Source: Lumbricus terrestris (taxonomy: Eukaryota > Annelida > Clitellata > Crassiclitellata > Lumbricidae). Taken from it: a stretch of DNA of 64,000 nt. Each line of letters begins with the position of its first letter. The stretch's first letter is position 1. The notes under the pieces were generated by a model. It searched no databases, was not told the DNA's origin, and was given only the letters and a program-made list of their open reading frames with translations. Shown here in pieces: positions 23,101 to 35,100 of this stretch. The DNA lies in contig OX457038.1 of the NCBI GenBank assembly GCA_949752735.1, forward strand, positions 23,682,655-23,746,654. Reading direction: 5' to 3'. The position numbers and the translations under genes are program-made.

Positions 23101-26100
23101 CAACACACAACTTCCTCTGCAAGCATTCAGAAAGCAACTTTCTAAAAAATCCCTCAACCCTTTATCGACCATGCTGCCTAATCAAGAGTGAACCAGATAT
23201 AGACCAGGGCCGTGTTTAAGGTTCTTCGAGTGTCGGTGCAAAGTGTTACAGCAGAGGCAAAGTGCCATTTGGCAGTCTTACAAGATTAGTCATAGGCCAA
23301 TTTACAAAAACTGCTGTTCAATAGGCTAGCCTACGTGATTTGTTGGCTGTGGCAGGTCAGTAAGCAAGCACGCAACGTTGGTGAAGTTAGTGAAATTAAT
23401 GTTTTCTTACATTTACTGATTTTACAAAAGGTTTAAATAACACTAAGACTCGCAAAAGACATTTGGCTAATAGCAATAAAACTCTCGGCTCAGGGGCATT
23501 CGGCGCAAAGCACCGAATGGTCCTATGTTAAACACGGCCCTGATATAGACGTGTTAGGTCTACACTTGAAGATGGATGGCAACGCTACTATTTTGCCCAT
23601 TGTGCAACTTGATGATTAATCGTAGGCCTACACATCATCTTGAAGTTGTACTTGTAATAAGCCTAAATTTCAGTAGTGTAGATTTTAGCAAAATTTGAAA
23701 TTTTTGAAGCTAGAAGCATCTTCTGAATATATTAATTGCATCCATGGTTTATAAGAACCTAATAACTGCATTTGTTGCTTGAATGCAAAGCACTAAACTG
23801 CATCTCGACAGACTTGCAATGGCGTAGAATTTTGATTAGCTGACACTGTCAGATTTTCATTGACGTTGGCTTTGTGAGGGGAAAAATGTATTTCTTTGGT
23901 GAAAAAAAAACTCGAGAAAAATCCATCACAATCAGCCAAACGCAATTGTGAACTAATTTACATTTATATAATTTTCTGGACAAGACTTTCTACTGCCAGC
24001 AAAATATCCAAACGCGGTTTTAAGAAAGCGAAAAATGATAAGCGGTTGCTGAAGGTCTGCTTAAAATTTAGGTAGTGGCTGCAGAAATATTGCAAAGAAA
24101 TTTTGTAATCTGCGCTACCCTGTGGAATAATGCCGAAAAGCCTCAGTCTTGAAATGTGTTAGAGCTTGTGACTCATTCTTCATTGTCTCCTACTATAACT
24201 ACCGTCATCCTACTATAACTCTTGCTCAGATCTTATCTGGAGGCACTACTGCCTGTCTGCTCGTTGTTCTTCACACTAGGTGCACCTCTGAGCAGATTGT
24301 ACTACAACAGGCGCTTTATAAATCTGTAGAGTATACATTCGGCATTAATACAGTATAGTTTCAATCCCAACTGCCTTGGTCTTGGTCTACAAGTCTGGCG
24401 GAACCCCAGGCAATGCCCATGGAATCCCGGTTGAAAACCAAGCAGGGCAGTTGTCATCCCTCAAATAAAAATTTACTATGAAAATACCTGCAGCAATGTC
24501 AGTCTCTCTTGAAGACCAACCATACAGCATTCCTAGCACAGCGGCTTAGTAGCATACACTAATAATAATAACGACAATTTCTATGGCGCCGTAACACAGC
24601 ACATGCAGTTACATGAACGCCTCTAGAAACACAATTTTAAGCATTCAGTCAGAGGTACGCTTTAGAAAAGAGATATGTTTTGAGTCGGTATTTGAAGGCC
24701 TCAACTGAGTTGTCCGAATAAACAGTTGTAGGCAGACTATCCTAGCAGCCCGCATAGTACTGAATATAATTTAAATAAAGATTTACTGTGGTGGAAATAC
24801 TGACAAAAAAATTTCAAGAGATTTCTTCTAATCAACTTAAATTAATACCTGGATAGATCCATTGTTGGCAATGAGCAAGTTTTTCATGTCATCATTCCAC
24901 AATCCCAACTCAGTTAAGTCTTTCAACAGATGATGATTGACAATCTAAAAGCAGTTTTATGAAATATTAATGCTACACAAACCAACACTAAGGCTTCATG
25001 CAAAACTTGCCTTGGTCATCTGACCCTGACTGAACATGCATGGCAAAAGAGTAGACTGCACTAAGAGAGTGCAGGCATTGATTGAGCTATGCCAAGTGGC
25101 GAAATCTGCCAAATGAAACAGGCTTGACCAGCTAAAAGGTAATTATTATCAACTGAAAGATCAATATGCCTGAATGGAAATGACTTTATGGCTGAAAAAT
25201 GATGCATAAATTCACAGTAGAACATTATTTAAAAATTCACAATGGGTAGAATTCTTACGGGCCTTGAAAAAATTTTGCAATGGGAGGCACCAGTTTTCCC
25301 ACACATAACGTAGTGGCAACATCTTCCAAGTTGCCCAAGCTCAACTGTATTTAATGCAAAAATGCAAACTGAAATGTTCATATATCTTAGCTGAAAATTT
25401 ACAAATAAACCTGCAGAACATTTGTGAGGTGCTTCATGAAAACTAGGCACATGTCGTGTATTTTCAAAAACATTATTTCATTTCATTTTACAGCATGAAA
25501 TCACGTTTCCGTCAATGCAAAAATTATTCAGATATCTTCAGTAGAACCCGAGATATGTTCATTTGAAGTATTATGTTATGAAAATACTTAAATCGAGAAA
25601 ATCGCAATTAAAGTATATATAAGAAAGTCCTTGACAACGAATAGTAATAATAGAGCGATTGCTAAGAAATTTTGCATGCACTATGTCCATGTCAGGCTCA
25701 ATGCATGCTGCAAATTTTATTGCATTTGCTCAAACATATCTGACTAGCTGGGGTACCCGATGTTGCCCGGGATATTATTAAGGATTCGACCCGGCCACAA
25801 CCCCACCCCACCCCACTCCTAACCTCCACCGGTACGCTGCCCATGAAATTTGGGTTTTCGGCAAAATTTCCCCCACCCACTCCGACCTCCACCGATACAC
25901 CACCCGTGAAATTTCAGTTTTCGGGAAATTTAAAAGTAGCAAAAATAAGGGTTTTGCCCCCTGGCCCCCATGGTGGCAGAGATTCGCGAACCCCTCCACT
26001 GGGTGTCCCATGCCGAGACGGACACAATAGTGAAGGTTTGGAGTGAAAAGGTGCTCAACTGCCGAAATGCATCCCGGACAAACACACACACACACAGAAT

Positions 26101-29100
26101 CTTCTCTTTATTTATATAGATTATATGATATTTTTAGTGTGAATTAGTAAACCCGTAGAAATAATAAATTCAAAGAATGCAAATTTCAAACCACAAACTT
26201 TCATTCTGACAGTTTGGCCAGCTCAGCTTTACATTACATCCCGCCCAGTCAATTTTTTTGGCTAATAACCACTTTATGACTGGGGTGAATTTCCAACCCC
26301 TTGCTCTGGCTTTCATAAAAAAATTGTTGAAGACAACCCCACCCCACCCTGCCTAAAGAGCTAAAAGTCATGGTCGTCGGACCAGAAAGAGCCAAGACAT
26401 CGCCATTCGTCAGCCCTGGGTCTCTTATCGGTTGTTGCTTTCTAAATGTATCCTTATAGCACTAGAACTCGACTGTCTCTCGATGGAACGGTCACAGTCA
26501 CTTGCAGACATGCTGGAACTCTGCAGCCAAGGTCACACATCTCAGAGACTGACTAGAAGTGAACAGTTTGAGAGGGTTTGCGAGGTCCATTTTGTTGAGT
26601 ACAGTAATAAGAGTTGTTAAAACCAGAAGTCGTGGTGTCAATCTCCAGATAGGTTATGGGAATCAAACCCCAAGAAAATAAAGAAGATTGGCCTATATAG
26701 TTTTCGGATTGACCTTCCTGGTAGCATTTCCAATAGGCAACTGCCACAAAAATCAATTACAAAAATAAACGGTCAAGTTGATCAATGACTTTATCCTTTA
26801 CTTCGTTTTACACAAAGTGCACAAATTTAGCGAGTCCGGCTTGCGGCCTGCAGGTTGGACAGCACTGACCTAACATAACATGGGTTTCACGTATTTTAGA
26901 AGACCTACAGTTCATGTTAGAACCACTTCTAATTCAGCTAGAAAGCTTAATATCCCATTTCCATAACTTCCTCATAAAAATCATAACACTGTCCAATGTC
27001 CATGCATTGAGTCTGTGCTGTTATTCAAACTATACCATGAATCTGCAACTCTTGCACTGAGGAATTTCTGCACTAATTTTTCTTTGGTTCCTTAAATAAT
27101 GTATACATGTGACCTTGTCGAGTTGCCTTGTTCTTGTTTGGTGCTAATCTAAAAACCACTCCCATTCTGCTGCTTCCTCTCCATTGATAATCTTGTAAGC
27201 TTCCATTAGATCTCCTCCTTCTATCCAGCTTCGTCAAAGCATCATTGACGCATGTTAGCAACTATTTAATCGGTCAATTATCGAATCCGAGCAGCCAGCA
27301 TGCCAAAGTCAGCGTCTCGGCCATAACTCGCAACATTCTCCACACTCGCCTGAATCATTTTCATCCCTCAAAATTAATTGCTTTGGTAATCGAAATGACC
27401 CTTTGGAACTGTAGAATATAATACTATCGACTTACTTCTAAATTCGTCCTCAAAACACGCCGATGATAATTTTGACTTTAATGCGTCGGGGATTCTATTC
27501 TCGCCTGAAAATTGAGAGATTATTGACCTCTGAAAAGTAATTTTCTCGAAAAATATTGACAAGACTACTAGAATTGTTTAACTCACATCAGCTGATCTTG
27601 ATGTGACAATACCGACTGCGTATGCCTGACCTAAATACTGTCCATTAACACATTGGAATTTCGATCATGTGACTGTTGCTATGGACCTAGCAACAGTCAC
27701 ATGATCGAAATCCCTAGATAAGGTTGCGCACGACAATAGATCTATCAGGGCTGTTGGAAATCCTGCTATGATTGCTTGGATTTTGAAAAACAAGGCCAGG
27801 ACATAAGTAAATCTAAAAATAGACATCCTGACCTTTCCATACATGTTTCACAAGTGGCATAATATCGCTATATCGCAATAGTAGAAGGCGATCTATTTGC
27901 ACTAAAATGGCTCTTTTCGTCAATATCGTTCGGTACCTTGTACAAAAACATGACTGAGGCACATTAAAACTCAAAATCTTGTCATTCAAATAAGTTTGAG
28001 TGACAAATTAATGATTTTACTACACGAATTTGACTCAGAGTCAAAATACGCAATTTTTACCCTGCCGGTCATTTTTGGCCGTTTTCTCGAAATTATATAT
28101 CGATATGCGCCTTGTTTCGGTAGAGCAGCTCACATTTATTTTAACAATTTTATATAGCTGCAGTTTTGCATTGGGCGTGTGGGACTTTTCAGGGTTTTGA
28201 CTGCATTTTGTTCTTCACTGTGTCATTGGGGAGGCACAATTTTTCAAGCACTGTTCTCGCCTTGTTCAGAGGCTTTCGTGTCTACCCTTCTGCATTGTCA
28301 CCCTCATCACCCATTTGATCAAAATTACTATTTTGAGAGGTTTGTCTTGGTTTCATGGATCTCTACCCTCAACATCGTTCTTGTCCTTGTGTGTTGATCT
28401 ACTTGATTGCAAGGTTACTTCAGTTTTGCTTTGATATACTTGATTCTACAAAAAAATTAAGATTAATATCTGCACAAGTGCACATCCATCTATGTCATCT
28501 GTCAACGGAATCCGTTGGTTGGTTCCACCTGTGTGTGTGTGTGTGTGTACCTGCCAATGGCGACTCTTCCAGCTTACTGTGCATTGTTTGCTAACTGTTG
28601 TAATATTTTTGTTTTTAATGACACTTAACATCAAACAGGCCAGCACAGAGATCACCTCTGGATACGTTTCTTGAAGAGGCGCTATATAAATTCTTGGAAT
28701 GAATTAATAATATGGTGTTAATATGTCAGACATCAATTGTCATACAAAGGCCAAAACCATGGTCAATTAAATGCCATGAGTTATTTGGCTAGCTTTGTCC
28801 AGAATTGGCTTATCCATACCTGATACTCTCCTGACAACACACGTCTAGTATAGATGTTACTGGTGTAAGGCTCAAAGCTCTCACAGTTTCCCAAAATCTG
28901 TGCAGTTGAAGCAGTTGGCATCGGAGACACAAGCAGACTATTGCGTACTCCGTATCTATATAATACATAGTAACATAATTAATTATGCATACCAGTGAAT
29001 ATAATATCTAGCTCCGTCGCACATTAGCCCAGGTGGTTTGAACCTGTACCAAGTCACGATAAATGAGATTAAACATAGAATTTTTAACAATGCGAGTAGA

Positions 29101-32100
29101 AACTTCTAGCATCAGAAACAGACAGACAGAATCTTCTCTTTATTTATATAAATATTCCTAACTGGATTTGTGCGCTTTTAAAGTTTAGCCATGACAGAAA
29201 AAACATTTGGAGAAAACGCACAAGCCGTCATGTGATGCATTTGACGAGGTGAAGGCTGTTTTGCGGTCCTTAATTATTCACCCGTTCTAGGCTAATTTAT
29301 TTTCTACCAATCCCGAGGATAGTTTCATTATATGGAGCAGATCTTGACCTTTCCAATCATATTTGATATTGATGGTTTCCCACAAGGCAAATCTAATGCT
29401 ACCTGTTGAAAAATGGCCAACATCATGTTTATTTGCGCTATTCTTATAAGCAAAGCCCAATAAAACTCTCGCTTGTGTGGTTAAGATTTTTCTTGGTACC
29501 TTAAATTTTTAAAGATATTTTCGCGCTTGAATTTGCTGAAAACGAAATTTGCTCAAAAGAGTAAAAATTTGCAGTTTTTGGTTTGTTTCTCATAAATAAA
29601 CGTTCCCGACAAGAACCTAGTTTTGGGATAGCCGGTCCCACACACACATATATATATATATGTGTATCTGTTGACACTAGAATTTAAAATAAATGTTAAC
29701 CTTGTGGCCTCTCAAGTCCTTCGACTAAGAAAAAGTGGACCTAAAGTCAAAAAGTGTTGGGAACCACTGGCATAAATACATGCAACGACTTCATTATCAT
29801 AATACTTGGTCACACATTGTCATTGCTTATGAAGCAACAGATAGAAAATGTAGAAACCTATGTAAGTCTAAGAAAGAAATTATGGATTTTAATGCACAAT
29901 GACCATTTTACATAAATTTACTGTATATTATGTAAAAACATGAATAATCTGGCAGAATAACCTCTTAATATCTTCTCGCAGTGAAGTCCAATCATGTCTA
30001 CAGGACGGAGTTACATTCCACATATCAGGTTGAAGAATCTACATAAGCAAATTTCAGACAGATGTCAACTTGACTCATTAAATCTTACTGGGATAATAAA
30101 TATTTCTTATTCAATCTGCTGAATGCCAAAGGCACACCTGCTCGACCTTTGATAACCATACACACACGTAAACAAACATCATAATCATAGTCTCAAAACT
30201 TCCAAAGCGCCTCTGAATAGCTAGTCTGCAAGAGGTGCTTTATAAAAGCTAATATACAACACAATACAGCGCCACTCGAAAGCCAAGCGCGGGGCACCAA
30301 CTTATACATGAGCTCTGCGTTGAGTCAAAATGGGTGTCCGTAAGAGCAGTCTAAAGGAGGTTCGAGTCAGTTGCCATAGGATCAGAGGGGCGGAACAGCT
30401 ACTAAGGCGTCTGAATCAAGAATTGGAAGGTGGAGTATCAGATGAGACAAAGTAAGAATTCTTGAAGAGGAGTGACTTTAATTTCGAATGAAAAGCCCAA
30501 GGTGTGATTAATAAAGGAACCTGAGGAAGGTGATGTGTGTGATTAATGACGATGTTGGAGGAAACGAAAATGAGCAGAATTCAGAAGGCAGATCATTCTA
30601 ACGGCGTGGTGCAGTGTCAGACATGGCTCGGTTGGAGAACTTGAGATGACTTATAACCACCGTCAAGAGAGAGTAAGACAGGCTGATGATCGGGTAGAAT
30701 GGGTAGGCTGGATGGCGAACAGTTCGCGAAGATATCTGGGCTGGGAGTATTGTAAGGAGTTATAGGTTAAGAAGAGAACTTTGAAGTGGGTATGCTCTGG
30801 GATTTTCAATCTGTGAAGTGACTTGAGGATGTGATGATGTTTGAGTGTTCTGATGATGACTCTGCCTAGTCAATTTTGGATGAGTAGGAGGCGTTTAAGT
30901 TGAGTGGATTCAAGGTTTAAGAAAAAGGAATTACAGTAATCAGGCTTTGAGTGGACAATGAATGTAGCAATGGTGGAAGCAGTTGTGAAGTCGAGCATAG
31001 GTCATATAAGGCAGAGGTCATGGATGTGCACAAAGCAAGAGCGCGATAGGTTAGAGATGTGGCTAAAGAAGGAGAGACTTACACCTTTGCTGATTGGTGA
31101 ACCTTCATATGTCTCATACGGTCCAAATTCTTTAGCCAACTGGCAGCTGGTTTTCAGTGCCGCATAGTAGATGGTCTCAAAAATGTTACGATTCAATTCT
31201 TGGGCCTCATCACTCTCAAATGGATAGCGCATCAAAAGGAATGCATCTGCAAGACCTTGAACACCAATTCCAATTGGCCGATGACGCATGTTGCTTTTCT
31301 TGGCCTAACAAAGAACAGCAGCAGAAATAACATGCAACTTTCAGTAGAACTGATCAATACAGTTATTGGAAGAATATTGTGCTATCTTTAATATAACAGG
31401 AAAAACAGATCTGGCAAAACATGAGACAAAGATAACAAGTTCAGAACCGACCAGATCAAAAGCGAGCCAGAGTACAACCCATCTACAAAATGAAATAGAT
31501 AAAGAAGCTGAGATGATGTTGAGCACAAAGATGGTTGCAGAACATTGTTCCTATAGACCTGAGAAAATGCAATAAAAATTATACTTTTAATGATCCTTTT
31601 GATAATTATACAATCTTTGTTTTAATTTCAAACTGGCAAACTGCTGATTGATTACAATTCATAATATAAACGAACAATAACAAGTTTTTACAGGAGTCGC
31701 ATGAAAGGCACGGCACCATTATGCCCTACTGCCCATTTTACCAATACTATCTGCTGAATAAGGTCGAGTTGACCTTTGGGAGGATAGTGACAAGCAATTG
31801 TGCCAGATTGTTACCATAACCCTAAAATCCTCTATTTCTCTTCAAAACCCCTTGTCACATTTGGTCAACTTTGACAGCAAATATCCAGCAGCTGACAATC
31901 GGTAGTCTAGTCAAACTTCACCAAATAATCGACAGATGGTTGTAGTACATTATCCCGTAGGCAAATGTCACAATTTTGTGCACAACATATTTCCCCATAC
32001 AAAATTCCACCACTGTGCCTAGATTGCATTAATGAAGCTAAATTGTCCAGGATTTGTTCACTGTGTAGGCCCCCAGAAATTTGCGCCAAAAAATCGCCAG

Positions 32101-35100
32101 TTAAAAAATGATAATGTTCATTATTTTTTCATTGAATCAGTGTACCAAGTATCTAACAGTGTTTTTGTCATCAAGTGTAGAGCTTTGGCGTTCAAGAAAT
32201 TAGACAATCAAGCAAAATGCAGTTATAAAGTTCCTATAACCATGAGATTATTGTATTCAGAAGATCCAAATAATTATAATTGTGCAAAATTTCCACCCAC
32301 CGAAATCTACGCTCTTTACAAATACAACTTCAAAAGTGTTATATATAGTGATGTAGCTTTTCCGGAAAAGTATTTTGCCGGAAACTTTCCGGAAACTTTC
32401 CGAAGAACCGGAAAAATACATTTAACTCAGAAAATATCAGAACTTCACTCTCAGAAATTTTTCTTGTAGTTCACACTCCTTTTATTTACAGTGCTTCGGT
32501 TGATGCAAACAATGTTGAACTTAAAAATAATTAATATGAGCAATAAACACTGTTCATTAGTATTTCAGACTAGAGTAGCCTATAGAAAACTAGTTGCTTG
32601 CATGTCTGCAGTCATCTCTGTTGCAGGAAATGTGTAAAAAAAACTGAAATAAACATGGAACAATACTGCATCAATTGCTGTTTCTGGGCACCGTCACAAA
32701 AGCGCGCAGACATATGCGCGCAACAGGAGACCCCCAAAAACACCCCCTACAAAAGCGCGCAGACAAAAGAGCGCAACTAAAGTTTTTATGAATATGTATG
32801 CAGAATTACATATGTATGTATGTATGCATATGTATGTATGTAAGTATGTATGTGCACTTGTTATAGCGCCCCTTCAAGCTCTCTCTACTCAGAGGCGCTC
32901 CCGAATGCAGAGCGGACACTGCATCGGAGTTTCACGCCGAAGCGCTGAGCAATTGTGAGTGAAGGACTTGCCCAAGGTCCTTACGCGGCGAGGTGGATTC
33001 GAACCTCGAACCTTCCGGTTTCAAGGTGACGACGCCACCACTACACCACCGCGCCCCACAAAGTTACATGTATGTATGCAAGTATGTATGTATACATATA
33101 CACACATACATAATACATACATACATACATACATACACACACATACATATAAATACAAGCATACATACATACATACTTACATATACTTAAGCTTTTTCCT
33201 GTTGCGCGCATTTGTCTGCGCGCTTTTGTTACTGTGCGCTTTTGTCCTGCGCGCTTTTGACCGTGCACCCTGTTTCTGTATTATATTTTCATAACTCACA
33301 AATATGAAGGTGACACAATGATAAATTTACAGCGAAGTTTAATTGCATTTAATTCCTAAATGTATTTTTGGGCCGTGTGAACAATCTCAACAATTAGCCT
33401 AGATCACTAGCACTAGCAGGGTCATCTATTGAATAAACTATCAATTATAACCACCTAAGACTGCTTATAGTGATTGATGTATTTAGTAACAATACATTGA
33501 GAAAGTTTCCGCCTCACAACATTAGTTATATATGCTTATAATATAATGAATCACCATTCACCAAGTTACACAACATGCTGAATAGTAGCCTTCCGTCTTC
33601 GTGTGCACGCCTGATGCCTATAGATTAAATGCGCTCGGTCTGTCATGAGACAGCACGCAACGCTCCTGTGTGACTGCTTTGAGAAACTTCGTCTAATACA
33701 TTTTATTGCATGCCGTGAAGTTCTGAAATTTTTTATACTCCAAGGTGTGCATTACTACTAAAAATAACGATCTTTAGCTAAAAATTCCTCTATAGTATCA
33801 TCCAATTCGGCGCCTGCCATTTTGATTATCGCCCATTGGTGTCGTTGCTATGTTGAACTGCCACGCGCCGCAGGGATTTTTAAGTCAATCAAAGCACAAT
33901 GTAGATAAATTAGCCAAATTTTGTCAAAATTTGCGCCAAAATCACGCGGATTGCCAATTTTTGTGCTGTTGCGCGAAACCTGGAATTTTGCGCAAAATTT
34001 GCGTTGCACAAGATCGTGAATTTCTGGGGGCCCTATCTAGAGCAGTCTTAGGTACAGACAGTCTGCAGATAGGCAGTTTATACTTGCTTAAAACAGGAAG
34101 GTATAATTTTTCGGATAGTCTCTGTATAAAAATATTTTTCGACCTACCTACACAATTTTTAGAGCTCTGTTACCGGAAACACACCTGTTTTGGGCTTAAT
34201 GCAACCTATTCAAATTACACACTAATTACACTGGGGTCAAAAATTGACCACACTCACTTAGTTGTATAGTTTTTTCCTGCCTCACGGGTTAAGAAATTAT
34301 CAGCACAACTTTCAAAATTTCAGGACGAGTGGGACCAATACAAATATCTGTCAGGGACAAGACTAAAATAATGGCAATGATATGGTTAAAAACATGTTTG
34401 TCTGACATTAGTAATATCACTGGCTCCCGATTCGCCAGCGTATTGAGTTCAGGGTAGCTGCATTGGTATGGCGATGTTGTCAGGGCCTCGCTCCAATTTA
34501 CCTCAGAGAGCTATGCAGCTTTACATTGGGTATCCAAGGACGTCGTCAGCTACGCTCTGCTTATAAGGGAGTCTTCTTAGTTCCTTTTGCTCGTACTACT
34601 ACCAAGAATAGAGCCTTTTCTGTGGTTGGACCAGTGGTCTGGAATGGCCTTCCTTTTGAGCTACGCCTACACCCTGGGACTCTAAACCAGGATCGTTCCT
34701 TACTAAACTTAAAACTATTCTTTTTGGGCGCGCTGGAGTCGGGAGCGCCTCTGAGTAGTTTTTTCTTGGAGAGGCGCTATACAAATGTCCGAATGAATGA
34801 ATAAATCAAAGCAAGACTATGAGCTTAAAGTAAATCCATGGTTACCTCTTGAACAGGATAATAGTTGATCTCGATAATTTTGTTAAGGTTTCTGACAATA
34901 ACACTTGTCACAGCCTCTAACTTGGAAAAATCATATTTCCTGTCAGGTGTAACATAGCGGTTGAGCGCAATTGAGGCGAGATTGCAAACAGCCACCTAAA
35001 GTAAACCATACAGTAGAGTAACACAAGAAAATCATTATAAGTACTATGTTTTCAAACTCACAACTCATAATCAGATGCCTCAAACACACAAAGATGGGCA

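Larger units (their letters stand above)
32686..33271. mobile_element. AAAGCGCGCAGAC element, third level of nest
   Basis: Imperfect inverted ends, both with CACCGTCACAAAAGCGCGC-like sequence, and duplication GTTTCT at 32680-32685 and 33272-33277. Ends contain several AAAAGCGCGCAGACA copies. The centre is a (TATG)n/(CATA)n microsatellite interrupted by a SINE. Comparison with 18995-19868 shows the empty site. Confidence 0.8.
32346..33524. mobile_element. hAT-type element (same family as 18995-19868), second level of nest
   Basis: Ends TAGTGATGTAGC and, inverted, TAATGTTGTGAGG, with duplication GTTATATA at 32338-32345 and 33525-33532. TTTCCGGAAA palindromes are at the left. The interior is colinear with the inverse of 18995-19868 except for a third-level insertion at 32686-33271. 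Confidence 0.93.
32068..34033. mobile_element. GGGCCCCCAGAAATT-family element, outer shell of a nest
   Basis: Ends GGCCCCCAGAAATTTGCGCC and, inverted, GGGCCCCCAGAAATT, with TA on both sides (32066-32067, 34034-34035). The uninterrupted sister at 46626-47426 is 801 bp. This one is 1966 bp because another element sits at 32346-33524. Both copies carry TTTGCGCAAATT-like palindromic strings near the right end. No coding potential. Confidence 0.85.

Noticed and set aside
33041..33294. Open frames rich in Tyr, Ile, His, Thr
   Set aside because: They are translations of the (CATA)n microsatellite and a SINE.
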